Source of the DNA: Agromyces cerinus subsp. cerinus
GTDB taxonomy: Bacteria; Actinomycetota; Actinomycetes; Actinomycetales; Microbacteriaceae
Direction of reading: 5' to 3'
DNA: 64,000 bases
Assembly: GCF_900142065.1 (NCBI RefSeq)
Contig: NZ_FSRJ01000001.1
Span: forward strand, 124,001 to 188,000
Shown here: positions 14,852-24,123 of the stretch, one piece after another
Layout of the letters: each line of letters opens with the position of its first letter
How positions within the stretch are numbered: position 1 is the stretch's first letter
Position numbers and translations under genes: made by a program
Notes under the pieces: generated by a model
What the model saw: only the letters and a program-made list of their open reading frames with translations
Databases searched by the model: none
What the model was told of the DNA's origin: nothing

Positions 14852-16285
14852 TCAGCCGTTGATGACCTGCGGCACGCCGAGCGCCTTCAGGCCCTCGACG
14901 CCGAACTCGAGTCCGTACCCCGACTGCTTCGCGCCGCCGAACGGCACCATCGGGTGGATCGTGCCGTGTGAGTTGATCCACACGGTGCCGGCCTCGATGC
15001 GCGCGGCGACGCGTCGGGCCTCGTCGCGATCGGCGGCCCACACCGAGGCGCCCAGCCCGACCTCGACATCGTTCGCGAGGGCGATCGCCTCGTCGACGTC
15101 GTGGTAGCGGATGATCGGCAGCGCCGGACCGAACTGCTCCTCCTGCACGAGCGGGCTCGCGTTGTCGATGTCGGCGACGAGCGTCGTCGGATAGAAGTGC
15201 CCGGGCTGTTCGCGGTCGGGCTCGCCGCCGAGCAGCACGCGCGCACCCGACGCCTTCGCCGACTCCACGAGCCGGTCGACGATGTCGAACTGCTGGCGGT
15301 TCTGCAGCGGGCCGAGCACGTTCGCCTCGTCGAGCCCGACGCCCATCGGCATCGCGCCCGCGACCTCGACCAGGGCCTCGCACACGGCGTCGTAGACGCG
15401 GTCGTGCACGTAGAGGCGCTTCAGCGCGGCGCAGGTCTGGCCCGTGTTGATGAACGCGCCCCAGAACAGCCCCTCGGCGATCGCCTTCGGGTCGACGTCG
15501 GGCAGGACGATGCCGGCGTCGTTGCCGCCGAGCTCGAGCGTGAGGCGCTTGACGGTGTCGGCCGAACTGCGGATGATCGCCTTGCCGGTCGCCGTCGAAC
15601 CCGTGAACATGACCTTGCCGACCGCCGGATGCGACGAGAGCGCGGCGCCGATCTCACGGCCGCCCGAGACGATCTCGACGACACCCTCCGGCAGGACGCG
15701 GTTGATCACCGTGATGAGCGCGAGCACGCTGAGCGGCGTGTACTCCGAGGGCTTCACGACCACCGTGTTGCCCATGCGCAGGGCGGGTCCGACCTGCCAG
15801 ACCGTGATCATCTGCGGCCAATTCCACGGGCCGATGGCGCCCACCACGCCGATCGGGCGGTACTGCAGCTCGGCGTGCGTTTCGCCGTCGTCGAAGACCA
15901 CCTCGGCCTCGAGCGGGGTCGCGGCGGCGGCGCGCAGCCAGCCGGACGCCCCGCCGACCTCGAACCGGGCGTTGGGGCCGTTCAGCGGCTTGCCCTGCTC
16001 GCGCGAGAGGATGCGCGCGAGCGCCTCGGCCTCGGCGTCGATCGCGTCGGCGGCTTGCATGAGCAGCTCGCTGCGCCGCTCATGCCCGAGCGCGGCCCAT
16101 GACGGCTGGGCGGCCTTCGCGCGGGCGACGGCGCGTTCGAGGTCGTCGACCGTGTGCACGGGTGCATGTCCGACGACCTCGCCGGTCGCCGGGTCGAGGA
16201 TCTCGCGTCGCTCGCCGTCGTGGGACTGGATCTCGGCGAGCAGGTCGTCGCGCGTCTGTTCGAGCACGGGGGTCGGGCTGTCCAT
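14852..16285 (-). CDS. NAD(P)-dependent aldehyde dehydrogenase
   Basis: The product is 477 residues from an ATG at 16285 preceded by GGAGGAA. All ALDH landmarks are present: Asn155 in GPWNWP, Lys178 in KPSEYTP, FTGS (228-230), the general base Glu251 in LELGGND, and the nucleophile Cys285 in NTGQTC. The enzyme oxidises aldehydes to acids. With the copper amine oxidase next door, the likely substrate is the arylacetaldehyde or other aldehyde from amine oxidation, as FeaB does in E. coli. The downstream TetR gene may be co-transcribed. Substrate specificity is inferred from context. Confidence 0.9.
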   Translation of the reverse strand: MDSPTPVLEQTRDDLLAEIQSHDGERREILDPATGEVVGHAPVHTVDDLERAVARAKAAQPSWAALGHERRSELLMQAADAIDAEAEALARILSREQGKPLNGPNARFEVGGASGWLRAAAATPLEAEVVFDDGETHAELQYRPIGVVGAIGPWNWPQMITVWQVGPALRMGNTVVVKPSEYTPLSVLALITVINRVLPEGVVEIVSGGREIGAALSSHPAVGKVMFTGSTATGKAIIRSSADTVKRLTLELGGNDAGIVLPDVDPKAIAEGLFWGAFINTGQTCAALKRLYVHDRVYDAVCEALVEVAGAMPMGVGLDEANVLGPLQNRQQFDIVDRLVESAKASGARVLLGGEPDREQPGHFYPTTLVADIDNASPLVQEEQFGPALPIIRYHDVDEAIALANDVEVGLGASVWAADRDEARRVAARIEAGTVWINSHGTIHPMVPFGGAKQSGYGLEFGVEGLKALGVPQVING

Positions 16286-16498
16286 GGTTCCTCCACGTTG
16301 AGTCGGGGTTCCACGGTAGGCAGAGCGGGTGCGCGGGGCCTTGTCCATGCGTGCGGCGTGCTTGACCGTGCGCGCAGGACCGGGAGCGGTTCGCCATGCG
16401 CTGAACCGTGCGTCGAACCCTGCACGCCGCTGCCGATCGCTGGAAGAATGGACGCAGCGGCCGAGCCGTGCCGTGATCGACGTGCGAAGGAGCGAGCC

Positions 16499-17101
16499 AT
16501 GACCCGGGCCCTGTTCATCATCGACGTGCAGAACGACTTCACCGAGGGCGGAGCGCTCGGCGTCGAGGGCGGAGCCGCGGTCGCCGCCGGCATCACCCGC
16601 CTGCTGCAGCAGCACCGGGGCGACTACGCGCTCGTCGCGGCATCCCGTGACTGGCACTCGGGCGAGCACGACAACGGCGGCCATTTCGCGGTCGACGCCG
16701 AGCCCGACTTCGTCGCCACCTGGCCGCCGCATTGCGTCGAGGGCACGGACGGTGCCGACTATCACCCCGACTTCGACACCTCGGCCGTCGACGTGCACAT
16801 CCGCAAGGGGCAGGGCGTGCCCGCGTATTCGATCTTCGAGGGCACGGATGACGCGGGCGCGAGCGTGAGCGACGTGCTCGCCGCCCGCGGCATCACCGAC
16901 ATCGACGTCGTCGGTCTCGCCACCGACTACTGTGTGCGGGCGAGCGCGCTCGACGCGGTCGAGCACGGCCAGCACGTGCGGGTCTTCACCGACCTCGTCG
17001 CCGGCGTCGCCGCCGAGTCGTCGGCGACCGCGCTCGCCGAGCTCGGGCACGCCGGGGTCGTCATCGCCGAGTCGACGGTGCTCGACGAGGCCGCCTCGTG
17101 A
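16499..17101 (+). CDS. pncA: Nicotinamidase / pyrazinamidase
   Basis: The product is 200 residues from an ATG at 16499 with GAAGGAG seven bases upstream. It is an isochorismatase-fold amidase converting nicotinamide to nicotinate for NAD salvage. The catalytic triad is visible: Asp9 (IDVQNDF), Lys103 (IRKGQ) and Cys145 (TDYCV). The metal site is Asp51 and His53 (RDWH) and His78 (WPPHC). Its stop overlaps the GTG of the next gene (GTGA at 17098-17101), so the pair is translationally coupled. It is divergent from the aldehyde dehydrogenase, with 213 bp between the starts. Confidence 0.93.
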   Translation: MTRALFIIDVQNDFTEGGALGVEGGAAVAAGITRLLQQHRGDYALVAASRDWHSGEHDNGGHFAVDAEPDFVATWPPHCVEGTDGADYHPDFDTSAVDVHIRKGQGVPAYSIFEGTDDAGASVSDVLAARGITDIDVVGLATDYCVRASALDAVEHGQHVRVFTDLVAGVAAESSATALAELGHAGVVIAESTVLDEAAS

Positions 17102-17898
17102 GGCAGGCCGGCCCGGCGACCACCCCGACCCTCTACGCGGAAGCCCCCGACGGGGTGCTCATCGGGTACCGCGTGCACGCGGTCGAGCCGGCCGGCGGCG
17201 GCGGCGTCTCCGATGCCGTGCTGCCGCCCGTCCTCCTCGTGCACGGCTTCGCCTCCGACGCCGCGATCACGTGGGAGGGCACCGGTTGGGTGCGCGCCCT
17301 CGAAGACGCCGGGCGCACGACCATCACGCTCGACCTCCGGGGCCACGGCACGAGCGACAAGCCCGTCGACGCCGACTCGTACGCACCGGAGCTGCTCGGG
17401 GCCGACCTCATCGCCGTGCTCGACTCCGCCGGCGTCGACGTCGCCGACGTCGTCGCATATTCGATGGGCAACCGCGTGGTCTCGGCGTTCGCGACGAGCG
17501 CCCCCGAGCGGGTGCGCCGGGTCGTCGTGGGCGGCGCCGGGCCGGACGAGCTCTTCGCCACGTGGGCGATCGACGACGCGCGCGCCGTGCTGCTCCGCGA
17601 CGAGGCGCCGCGCGACCCGGTGATCGAGCAGGTGCTGCGTCCCGCGATCAGGGCCGGCGCCGACCGCGAGGCCCTGCTCGCCGTCATCGAGGGCGTCTCG
17701 GGCGCACCGCTGGCGATCCCCGGCGGCATCCCGGTGCTGTTCGTCGCCGGCGAGAACGATCCCGTGCCCGCCGGCGCGCAGGAGCTCGCCCGCGAGTGGG
17801 GCGCCGACTTCGTCTCGGTGCCCGGTCGCGACCACGTCTCGACGCTCACGTCACGGGGGTTCAAATCCGCGGCGCTCGCCTTCCTCGCCGCATCGTGA
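17098..17898 (+). CDS. Alpha/beta-fold hydrolase
   Basis: The product has 266 residues with a GTG start overlapping the pncA stop. It has an HGF oxyanion motif (LLVHGFAS), nucleophile Ser122 in AYSMGN, acid Asp221 in GENDPV and His246 in GRDHVS, so the triad is complete. LDLRGHGTSDKP is typical of the epoxide hydrolase/esterase-like family. The coupling to pncA suggests joint expression, not necessarily a shared pathway. Substrate unknown. Confidence 0.82.
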   Translation: MRQAGPATTPTLYAEAPDGVLIGYRVHAVEPAGGGGVSDAVLPPVLLVHGFASDAAITWEGTGWVRALEDAGRTTITLDLRGHGTSDKPVDADSYAPELLGADLIAVLDSAGVDVADVVAYSMGNRVVSAFATSAPERVRRVVVGGAGPDELFATWAIDDARAVLLRDEAPRDPVIEQVLRPAIRAGADREALLAVIEGVSGAPLAIPGGIPVLFVAGENDPVPAGAQELAREWGADFVSVPGRDHVSTLTSRGFKSAALAFLAAS

Positions 17899-17904
17899 AC
17901 GCAG

Positions 17905-17932
17905 GCGGGCCGGCGCCGATGCGCCGACCCGC
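17905..17932. terminator. Bidirectional terminator hairpin
   Basis: A 12-bp stem with one C/A mismatch and a CGAT loop lies 7 nt after the hydrolase stop and 24 nt before the end of the convergent phosphoesterase gene. Confidence 0.6.
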
Positions 17933-17955
17933 CCGCGGTCCGATTCGATGGAGCG

Positions 17956-19161
17956 TCAGATCGCCGCCTGCTTCGGCGCGAGCGGGGTCGGCTCCATCGG
18001 CTGGTCGTTCGCGGTGAGGTCGATGCCGTAGTCGCGCGCGTAGACCACGCGCGTCGCGATGTCGACGTCCTCACCCGACTGGGTGAGCTCGAACACCCGG
18101 CCGCCGCGCATGCGGTTGCGCTCAGCGCCGGGCAGGCCGTACGCGCCGAAGCCGGTGCCCGGCGCGTAGCCGAGCAGCACGCCGTAGTAGTTGCCCACGT
18201 AGTCGTTGACGTGGTCGTGGCCCACGAAGACGCCCTTGACGTCGCCGCGCTCGAGGATCGCGTTGTACATGCCCGAGTTGATGGGGCCGGGGCACTCGTC
18301 CTCGTTGCGCTCGCCGACGATGCCGTGACGGGTGCGTCCGCGCGCGGCATCCGCTGCGGTGCGGGTGTCGACGCCGCCCCACCACATGAAGCGGTGCTCC
18401 CAGAGCGCGATGTGGATGAACATGAGGCCGGGCACCTTGCGCTTGAACTTCTTCTCGAGGCGCTGCGACTCCTCGCGGTACCACGACACCTGGTCCATGC
18501 GCAGCCAGTCCCACGCGGGGTAGCCGGCGAAGTCCTGCCCGTCGATGGTGCCGGGCGCGTACCGGCCGGAGTCGAGGAGCCAGAGGCTGAAGGCCGTGTC
18601 GTTGCCGCGGCCGGCTGTGCGGATCGGCACGATCGTGTTGCCGGTTCCCGTGACGCCGGCGATGTTCTCGGCGTTCATGTTGCAGTCGTAGCTGCGGTAG
18701 AAGTCGAGCATCATCGCCTCGTCGACCCCCGACTGCGGCAGCGAGTCCTCGTCGTGGTTGCCGTAGGTGACGGCCCACGGGATGCCGCGGCTCTCCATCG
18801 GCCAGACGACGTTGTTGATCGCCTGCTTCACGGCGAGGCGGGTCTCGCACCCGCCGGTGATGACGTCGCCGTTGATGAGCACGAAGTCGGGCGTCTCGGC
18901 GTCGAGCGTCTTCTCGATGAGCTCGACGGTGCGGCGGTCGGTCAGTTCGTCGTCCTGCGTGTCGTTGAACTGCACGACCTTGAACGTGCCGTCGGCGCGG
19001 AAGCGCAGCTTCGGCGCCTTGGCGCGCGGGCTGCCGGTTGCGCCGCGTTCGGCGTCGCCGGTCTCGGCATGTGCGGCGGTCGGGAGCGCCGCGGCGCCGA
19101 GCACGCCGAGACCTCCTGCGGTGAGGATGGTCCGGCGGCTGATGGGCGACTTCTCTGTCAT
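17956..19161 (-). CDS. Tat-exported metallophosphoesterase
   Basis: The product is 401 residues. The start chosen gives a classic Tat signal: SRRTIL (Arg9-Arg10), a hydrophobic stretch to about 32, and an AHA cleavage site. Calcineurin-like phosphoesterase motifs follow: NDTQ (Asp67), NGD (97-99), GNHD (134-137) and GHDH near the C-terminus. The first motif has Gln where many relatives have His, as in the Dcr2-like branch. The protein is expected to fold with metals in the cytoplasm and act outside on phosphate esters. It is divergent from the LacI regulator gene. Confidence 0.86.
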   Translation of the reverse strand: MTEKSPISRRTILTAGGLGVLGAAALPTAAHAETGDAERGATGSPRAKAPKLRFRADGTFKVVQFNDTQDDELTDRRTVELIEKTLDAETPDFVLINGDVITGGCETRLAVKQAINNVVWPMESRGIPWAVTYGNHDEDSLPQSGVDEAMMLDFYRSYDCNMNAENIAGVTGTGNTIVPIRTAGRGNDTAFSLWLLDSGRYAPGTIDGQDFAGYPAWDWLRMDQVSWYREESQRLEKKFKRKVPGLMFIHIALWEHRFMWWGGVDTRTAADAARGRTRHGIVGERNEDECPGPINSGMYNAILERGDVKGVFVGHDHVNDYVGNYYGVLLGYAPGTGFGAYGLPGAERNRMRGGRVFELTQSGEDVDIATRVVYARDYGIDLTANDQPMEPTPLAPKQAAI

Positions 19162-19334
19162 CGGTCGTTCTCCTGTTCGTCGGTGGCGGCGCGGCAGGGG
19201 CGCCGCGGCCGAGGTTAGAGATGGCGGATGACCCGCGGGCGTCGGGAAGGTGAACGGAGCGGGATGCCGCGCCACCGGGCGGCGCGATTCGAACGGCCGC
19301 TCGAATGGGTGCAGGGGGCGAAGTATCCGCAAGA

Positions 19335-20402
19335 ATGGACCGCATGGGAGATTCGACCGCAGATCCGACGCCGAAGGTCGGCGCTGTTCGTCGGACCCGG
19401 TCGCCGGCCGGAACCGTGCGCCTCGCGGAGGTAGCTGCGATCGCCGGCGTCAGCGAGGCGACCGTGAGCCGCGTGCTCAACCGCAAGTACGGCGTCTCGG
19501 CGAGCACCCGGGAGCAGGTGGAGCGCGCACTCAAAGAGATCGGCTACGAGCGCGCGGTCAAGGGCGAGATCGTGCTCCTGCTCGTTCCCGCCCTCAAAGG
19601 ACCGATCTTCGCCGCCATGTGCACCGCGATCGAGAGCGAGTTGAACCCGCACGGGCTGCGCGCCGTGATCTGCCCGGTCGTACCCGGCTCCGTCGTCGAG
19701 CGGGACTACATCGAGGTCATGCTCGACGCAGGGATCGCGGCGGTGGTGTTCCTCTCATCGAGCAACACGCTCCGCAACGCCGATCCCGTCGCGCGGCAGC
19801 TGCTCGAGTCGCGCGGCATCCCGTACATGAGCGTCAACGGCGCGTTCGCGGACTCCCGCACCCCGGTCGTGTCGACTGACGACTGGCAAGCCGCCGAGAT
19901 CGCGGTGTCGCACCTGTACGACCTCGGCCACCGGCGCATCGGGATGTGCGCGGGACCGGTCGGCAACACCCCGGCCGACCGACGGGTCGAGGGCTTCCTC
20001 GAAGCGATGGACTCCCGGGGGCTGAGCGACGCGGAGGACCTCGTGGTGCGACATCACTTCAGCGTCGACGGCGGACGCCACGCCGCCGACGAGCTCCTGC
20101 CGCTCGGGGTCACGGCGATCGTCGCGTCCAGCGACGACATGGCGCTCGGCGCCATCAGGGCGGCGACCCGGCGCGGCCTCGAGGTGCCGAAGGACCTCTC
20201 GGTCATCGGCTACGACGACTCGTACATGCTCGACTTCACCGACCCGCCGCTCACGACGGTGCGGCAACCGGTCGAGAGCCTCGCCGAGAGCTGCGTGAGG
20301 ACGATCGTCACCCTGATCCAGAACCGCGCGGTGCAGGCCACCGAGGCGCTCATCGACCCCGAGTTGCGGCTGCGGCAATCGACCGGACCGGCTCCGGTCT
20401 GA
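19335..20402 (+). CDS. LacI-family transcriptional regulator
   Basis: The product is 355 residues from the ATG at 19335. In-frame ATGs at 19305 and 19344 are alternatives; none has a strong ribosome site. The N-terminal HTH (about 28-50) reads RLAEVAAIAGVSEATVSRVL and includes the hinge helix region. A periplasmic-binding-protein-like sugar domain follows, with VIGYDDSYMLDFTDPPLTTV near the end. It is the only regulator next to the galactoside genes at 20457-29156 and is the prime candidate to bind the palindrome at 24029-24040 in their divergent promoter. Confidence 0.88.
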   Translation: MDRMGDSTADPTPKVGAVRRTRSPAGTVRLAEVAAIAGVSEATVSRVLNRKYGVSASTREQVERALKEIGYERAVKGEIVLLLVPALKGPIFAAMCTAIESELNPHGLRAVICPVVPGSVVERDYIEVMLDAGIAAVVFLSSSNTLRNADPVARQLLESRGIPYMSVNGAFADSRTPVVSTDDWQAAEIAVSHLYDLGHRRIGMCAGPVGNTPADRRVEGFLEAMDSRGLSDAEDLVVRHHFSVDGGRHAADELLPLGVTAIVASSDDMALGAIRAATRRGLEVPKDLSVIGYDDSYMLDFTDPPLTTVRQPVESLAESCVRTIVTLIQNRAVQATEALIDPELRLRQSTGPAPV

Positions 20403-20459
20403 CCGGCTCCGGTCTGACCGGTTCGCGCCCTGCGTCCACCGATTCGCGCCCTGCGTTCA
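20386..20459 (+). repeat. Two nested short tandem repeats at the end of the LacI gene
   Basis: GACCGGCTCCGGTCT is repeated exactly (20386-20400 and 20401-20415). It is followed by two near-identical ~21-bp units containing TTCGCGCCCTGCGT. The first unit spans the LacI stop codon. The block fills the 54-bp gap to the convergent glycosidase gene and may represent local duplication. Confidence 0.8.
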
Positions 20460-21875
20460 CAGGGGGATCGTGCGGCGCTCCCCGGGCCTCACCCGAACGG
20501 CGTCCGCAGTGCGCCGCCCGCCGAGGTGGGGATCGTGGAAGCCGTCGTCACGGGCGAGAACCGGCGTCCACGCGAGCTCGCGCGAGGTGAGGTTCTCGAG
20601 CCACACCTCATCGTCGAGCCGCACGCCGACACCGATGCGACCGTCGCCGAACGGGATGTGGTCGGCCGCCAGGCGGCCGACGCCGCGCGGCAGCGCGTGC
20701 CGGGTCGTCACCGCCGAGGCGGCCGCATCCGGTTCGAGGCCCAGGAATCCGGCGACGATCTGCGCGACGAGGGTGAACGAGACCTCGGGGTAGTCGCCGT
20801 TCCGGCCTTGCGCGGCGACCTCGTGCGGTGCGTCGCGCGCGTCGTACACGGTGCGCATCCACTCCAATGCCGTGTCGGGGCGCCCGTGCCGCAGGAACAC
20901 CTCGGGCACGTAGCTGAGCGCCTCGACGTTGCGCGGCGCGGTCGCCTCGTCACGGCACGCGCGGTCGAGGTGCTCGAGTACTGCGGCCCGGTTCGGGTGG
21001 TCGCTGTCGACGAGCCCCTTGAGGGGCGGGAACCAGTTCGCCTCCTTCAGCCATTCCCGCACCGGTCCTCCTTCGGCGTCCCGGGCGGAGACGAGTTCGC
21101 CGACCGATCGATCCTGAGCGCCCCACTCGCGGGCGAAGACCGCGGCGAGCTGCTCGGCGACCGCCGCGAACCGCTCGGCCGCTTCGTGCTCGCCGATGGC
21201 GGACTCGAGGCTCGCGGCGTGGCGGTTCGCTGCGTACTGCGCTGCGAAGGCATCGCCCGCCTCGAGCAGCGGGCCGGCCGGCCGCTCGTTGTAGCTCGCG
21301 GCGCCGTCGAAGATGCCGGGGCCGTCGGCTTCCGCCACGCCGTTCGGGAAGCTCCGATCGTGGGCCGCGACGAAGTCGGTCATCGTGCGTCGCCAGAACC
21401 CCTGATGCTCGAGGAGTGAACGGTCGCCCGTCCATCGATAGAGCACGTGCACGAGTTCGACGAGCTCGAAGACGGCGGGCAGCTCGCGCACGAAGCGGTC
21501 GGGCCCGCGGTAGTCGATGGCGAGCGGGGTGATGCGGTCGAAGTTCAGCGCCCACACGGGCCAGCCGCCGTGCTCGGGGGTCGCGGTACGGACGAAGCTC
21601 TCGAGCATCGCGGCGTTGTGCCGCGTGAGCCCGAGCAGCTGCGCACCGACCGCCTGATGCGCGAAGTCGCGAAGGTAGTAGCCGCTGCGGAACCGGTAGC
21701 CGGCGTGATAGCTCGCCCGGTAGTCGGCCGTGCGATGCGGGCCGGCGTCTGCTTCGGACACGTCGAGGGGCCCGTGGCTGCCGTCGGACACGACGAAGCG
21801 GGTCGCGCTCCGAACGGCCCAGTCGAACATCTCCGCGAGGGACGCGTCGTCGGTCGCGATGCGGAGCCCGGTCAC
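20457..21875 (-). CDS. Putative six-hairpin (alpha/alpha-barrel) glycoside hydrolase
   Basis: The product is 472 residues from a GTG at 21875 that overlaps the stop of the upstream GH36 gene (GTGA), so it is translationally coupled. The sequence is a string of helices with aromatic and acidic patches (GGWPVWALNFDRITPLAIDYRG split over 136-160, and EANWFPPLKGLVDSDH), typical of six-hairpin glycosidases. There is no signal peptide. I cannot assign a GH family or catalytic acids with confidence. Context says it works with the alpha-galactosidase on an imported oligosaccharide in the cytoplasm. An unrelated helical-toroid enzyme such as an epimerase is the main alternative. Confidence 0.6.
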   Translation of the reverse strand: MTGLRIATDDASLAEMFDWAVRSATRFVVSDGSHGPLDVSEADAGPHRTADYRASYHAGYRFRSGYYLRDFAHQAVGAQLLGLTRHNAAMLESFVRTATPEHGGWPVWALNFDRITPLAIDYRGPDRFVRELPAVFELVELVHVLYRWTGDRSLLEHQGFWRRTMTDFVAAHDRSFPNGVAEADGPGIFDGAASYNERPAGPLLEAGDAFAAQYAANRHAASLESAIGEHEAAERFAAVAEQLAAVFAREWGAQDRSVGELVSARDAEGGPVREWLKEANWFPPLKGLVDSDHPNRAAVLEHLDRACRDEATAPRNVEALSYVPEVFLRHGRPDTALEWMRTVYDARDAPHEVAAQGRNGDYPEVSFTLVAQIVAGFLGLEPDAAASAVTTRHALPRGVGRLAADHIPFGDGRIGVGVRLDDEVWLENLTSRELAWTPVLARDDGFHDPHLGGRRTADAVRVRPGERRTIPL

Positions 21876-24016
21876 TGCGCGACCAGCTCGATCAGGCCGG
21901 CCTCCTGGGGGCGGAGGATCGGCATCGGCAGCCCCACCTCGGCGAGGACGGCGCCGGGCCAGATGCCCGCCTCCGACCACCAGTCGGGCTGGCGGCGGGT
22001 CGACGTCGGGTCGGCGGCCACGTCGGGCCGCACCCGGGCCACGCGATAGCTCGCCGCGGGGTCGAGCCCTGCGAGCCGGAGCGCGGGTCCGGGAAGGTGC
22101 GCGGGGGAGTCGATCGTCGCGATCGTCGCGATCGCATGCCGACGGTCGGCCGAGACGAGGGTCTGCGCGAGGATCGCCGGCTCACTCTCGAGGCGGTGCA
22201 GCCTCCCGCGTTCGATGAGCGGGCGCAGGCGCACGAACTCCGAGATCCATCCGGTGAGTGCGGCGCGCTCGTCGTCGGTCGCCTCGCGGAGGTCCCACTC
22301 GATGCCGAAACTGCCGATCATCGCCGTGATGGCGCGGAAGTCGATCGAACTGGTGCGACCGGTGACATGGGCGGTCGCAGCGCCCACGTGCGCGCCCAGC
22401 AGCTCGGGCGGCATCAGCAGGCTCGTCCAGCGCTGGATGCGCTGGCGCTCGAGCGGGTCGTTCGAGTCGCTCGTCCAGAACCGGTCGGTGCGTTCGGCGA
22501 TGCCGAGGTCGATGCGGCCGCCACCGGCCGAGCACGATTCGATCTCGAGCCACGGGCAGGCCGCGCGAATCTCGTCGATGAGGGTGTAGACGGCCTGCGT
22601 CTGGCGATGGACGGCCGCTCGGCCGGTCACGCGATCGACGGGTTCGACGAGGTCGCGATTGTGGTCCCACTTGACGTAGTCGATGCGATGCTCGGAAACG
22701 AGCTCCACGATGCGATCGCGGAGGTATGCGCGCGCGTCGGGGTGGCCGACGTTGAGCACGAGCTGCTGCCTGGCGAGCGGCGCGTCCCGGTGCTGCGGTG
22801 CGAGGATCCACTCGGGGTGGGCGCGGGCGAGCTCGGAATCGAGGTTGACCATCTCGGGTTCGAACCAGATGCCGAACTGCATGCCGTGTTCGCGGACGCG
22901 ATCGACGAGCGGTGCGAGGCCGTGCGGCCATACCTCGCGGTCGACGGTCCAGTCGCCGAGCCCGGCGCGGTCGTGCCGGCGGCCGAGGAACCAGCCGTCG
23001 TCGAGCACGAACCGCTCCACGCCGACTTCGGCGGCGAGCGCGGCGAGCTCGGTGAGCGGTTCGAGCGTGTGGTCGAAGTACACCGCCTCCCAGGTGTTCA
23101 GGGTCACCGGCCTGCCGACGGCGGGATGCGTCGGTCGGGCGCGCAGCGCGTCGTGGATGCGAGCGGATGCATCGTCGAGGCCATCGCCGTAAGCGGCGTA
23201 CAGCCAGGGCATCTCGTACTCCTCGCCGGGATCGAGCTCGACCTCGCCGGGCAGCAGCAGCTCGCCGCCTCCGAGGGCGGTGCGCCCGCCGTTCGTGCGG
23301 TGCGCCCACAGACGCTGGTTGCCCGACCAGCCGAGGTGCACCGCCCAGACCTCGCCCCGACCGAAGTCGAAGCCGTCGGTACCGGCGACGAGCAGCGTCA
23401 CCGCGTCCGGCCCCGAGCGTCCGCGCCGCTGCTCCCGCAGGTGGGTGCCGTCGGTGATCGTCGTGCGCTGCGGGCGGCGTTCGCCGTTGTGCCGGCCCGA
23501 GAAGTCGAGCAGCTCCGCCGTGCGGCCGGGTACGGGGAGCGCGAGGTCGAGCCCGTCGAGCCGGTACCGCTCCTCACCGTCGTTGCGGACGGCGGCGTGC
23601 ACGCGCAGGAGGCCGGAGCGGAGCAGCTCGAACTCCAAGCGGACGGCGAGCCGATTCGCGGCATCCGTCGCGGTGGAGACCAGTCGCTGCGCGACGGTCG
23701 CCGAATCGACCCGTTCGAACTCGGTGAGCACGGCGTCGAAGTCGGGGAAGCCGGCGCGGCCGTCGCGATCCCCGGTGAGTCCGGGCGGGCCCATCCAGGC
23801 CTGCTTCGGTTCGGGCAGCACTCCGACCGCGAGCGGGCGATCCGGCTCGCTCGTCACGCGGGTGCCGTGCGCATGCTCGACGACACGGGCGAGGGCGCGC
23901 TCGTCGAGGGACCCGAGGTCGCGTCCCCAATGGCAGATCACCGGCAGGGTGGTGCCGGATGCCTCGATGACGACGCTCACGCCTCCTGCGCGCAGATGGA
24001 ACACCGCTTCAGCCAT
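21872..24016 (-). CDS. Alpha-galactosidase, glycoside hydrolase family 36
   Basis: The product is 714 residues from an ATG at 24016 with GGAGGA just upstream; an in-frame ATG at 24028 is less likely. A beta-sandwich N-domain (to about 300) precedes the catalytic barrel. The barrel carries RFVLDDGWF, GIWFEPEMV, the nucleophile Asp451 in YVKWDHNRD, and the acid/base Asp517 in WTSDSND, 66 residues later as usual in GH36. There is no signal peptide, so it hydrolyses imported alpha-galactosides (melibiose or raffinose type) inside the cell. It heads a two-gene unit with the downstream glycosidase and is divergent from the ABC importer operon. Confidence 0.92.
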   Translation of the reverse strand: MAEAVFHLRAGGVSVVIEASGTTLPVICHWGRDLGSLDERALARVVEHAHGTRVTSEPDRPLAVGVLPEPKQAWMGPPGLTGDRDGRAGFPDFDAVLTEFERVDSATVAQRLVSTATDAANRLAVRLEFELLRSGLLRVHAAVRNDGEERYRLDGLDLALPVPGRTAELLDFSGRHNGERRPQRTTITDGTHLREQRRGRSGPDAVTLLVAGTDGFDFGRGEVWAVHLGWSGNQRLWAHRTNGGRTALGGGELLLPGEVELDPGEEYEMPWLYAAYGDGLDDASARIHDALRARPTHPAVGRPVTLNTWEAVYFDHTLEPLTELAALAAEVGVERFVLDDGWFLGRRHDRAGLGDWTVDREVWPHGLAPLVDRVREHGMQFGIWFEPEMVNLDSELARAHPEWILAPQHRDAPLARQQLVLNVGHPDARAYLRDRIVELVSEHRIDYVKWDHNRDLVEPVDRVTGRAAVHRQTQAVYTLIDEIRAACPWLEIESCSAGGGRIDLGIAERTDRFWTSDSNDPLERQRIQRWTSLLMPPELLGAHVGAATAHVTGRTSSIDFRAITAMIGSFGIEWDLREATDDERAALTGWISEFVRLRPLIERGRLHRLESEPAILAQTLVSADRRHAIATIATIDSPAHLPGPALRLAGLDPAASYRVARVRPDVAADPTSTRRQPDWWSEAGIWPGAVLAEVGLPMPILRPQEAGLIELVAQ

Positions 24017-24028
24017 GACTTCCTCCAT

Positions 24029-24104
24029 TGCAAGTTTGCAGACTCCTGCTGCATATATACGAGCAATATGTTACTGTCGCCGAGTCGCCGATGACGCGAC
24101 TCAC
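24029..24104. promoter_or_regulatory. Divergent promoter with candidate LacI operator
   Basis: The 108-bp gap between the GH36 and binding-protein starts is unusually AT-rich. It holds the perfect palindrome TGCAAGTTTGCA (24029-24040). On the minus strand GCGACA is followed 17 bp later by TATATG. On the plus strand TTGCAA (in the palindrome) lies 18 bp before CATATA, so an operator here would overlap a -35. Binding by the LacI protein encoded at 19335 is inferred. Confidence 0.5.
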
Positions 24105-24123
24105 CGAGAAAGGACTGCGAACA

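Noticed and set aside
16286..16498. Repeated ACCGTGCG words between the ALDH and pncA starts considered as operators
   Set aside because: Spacing and sequence are irregular and not palindromic; no convincing regulatory site could be defined in this 213-bp gap.
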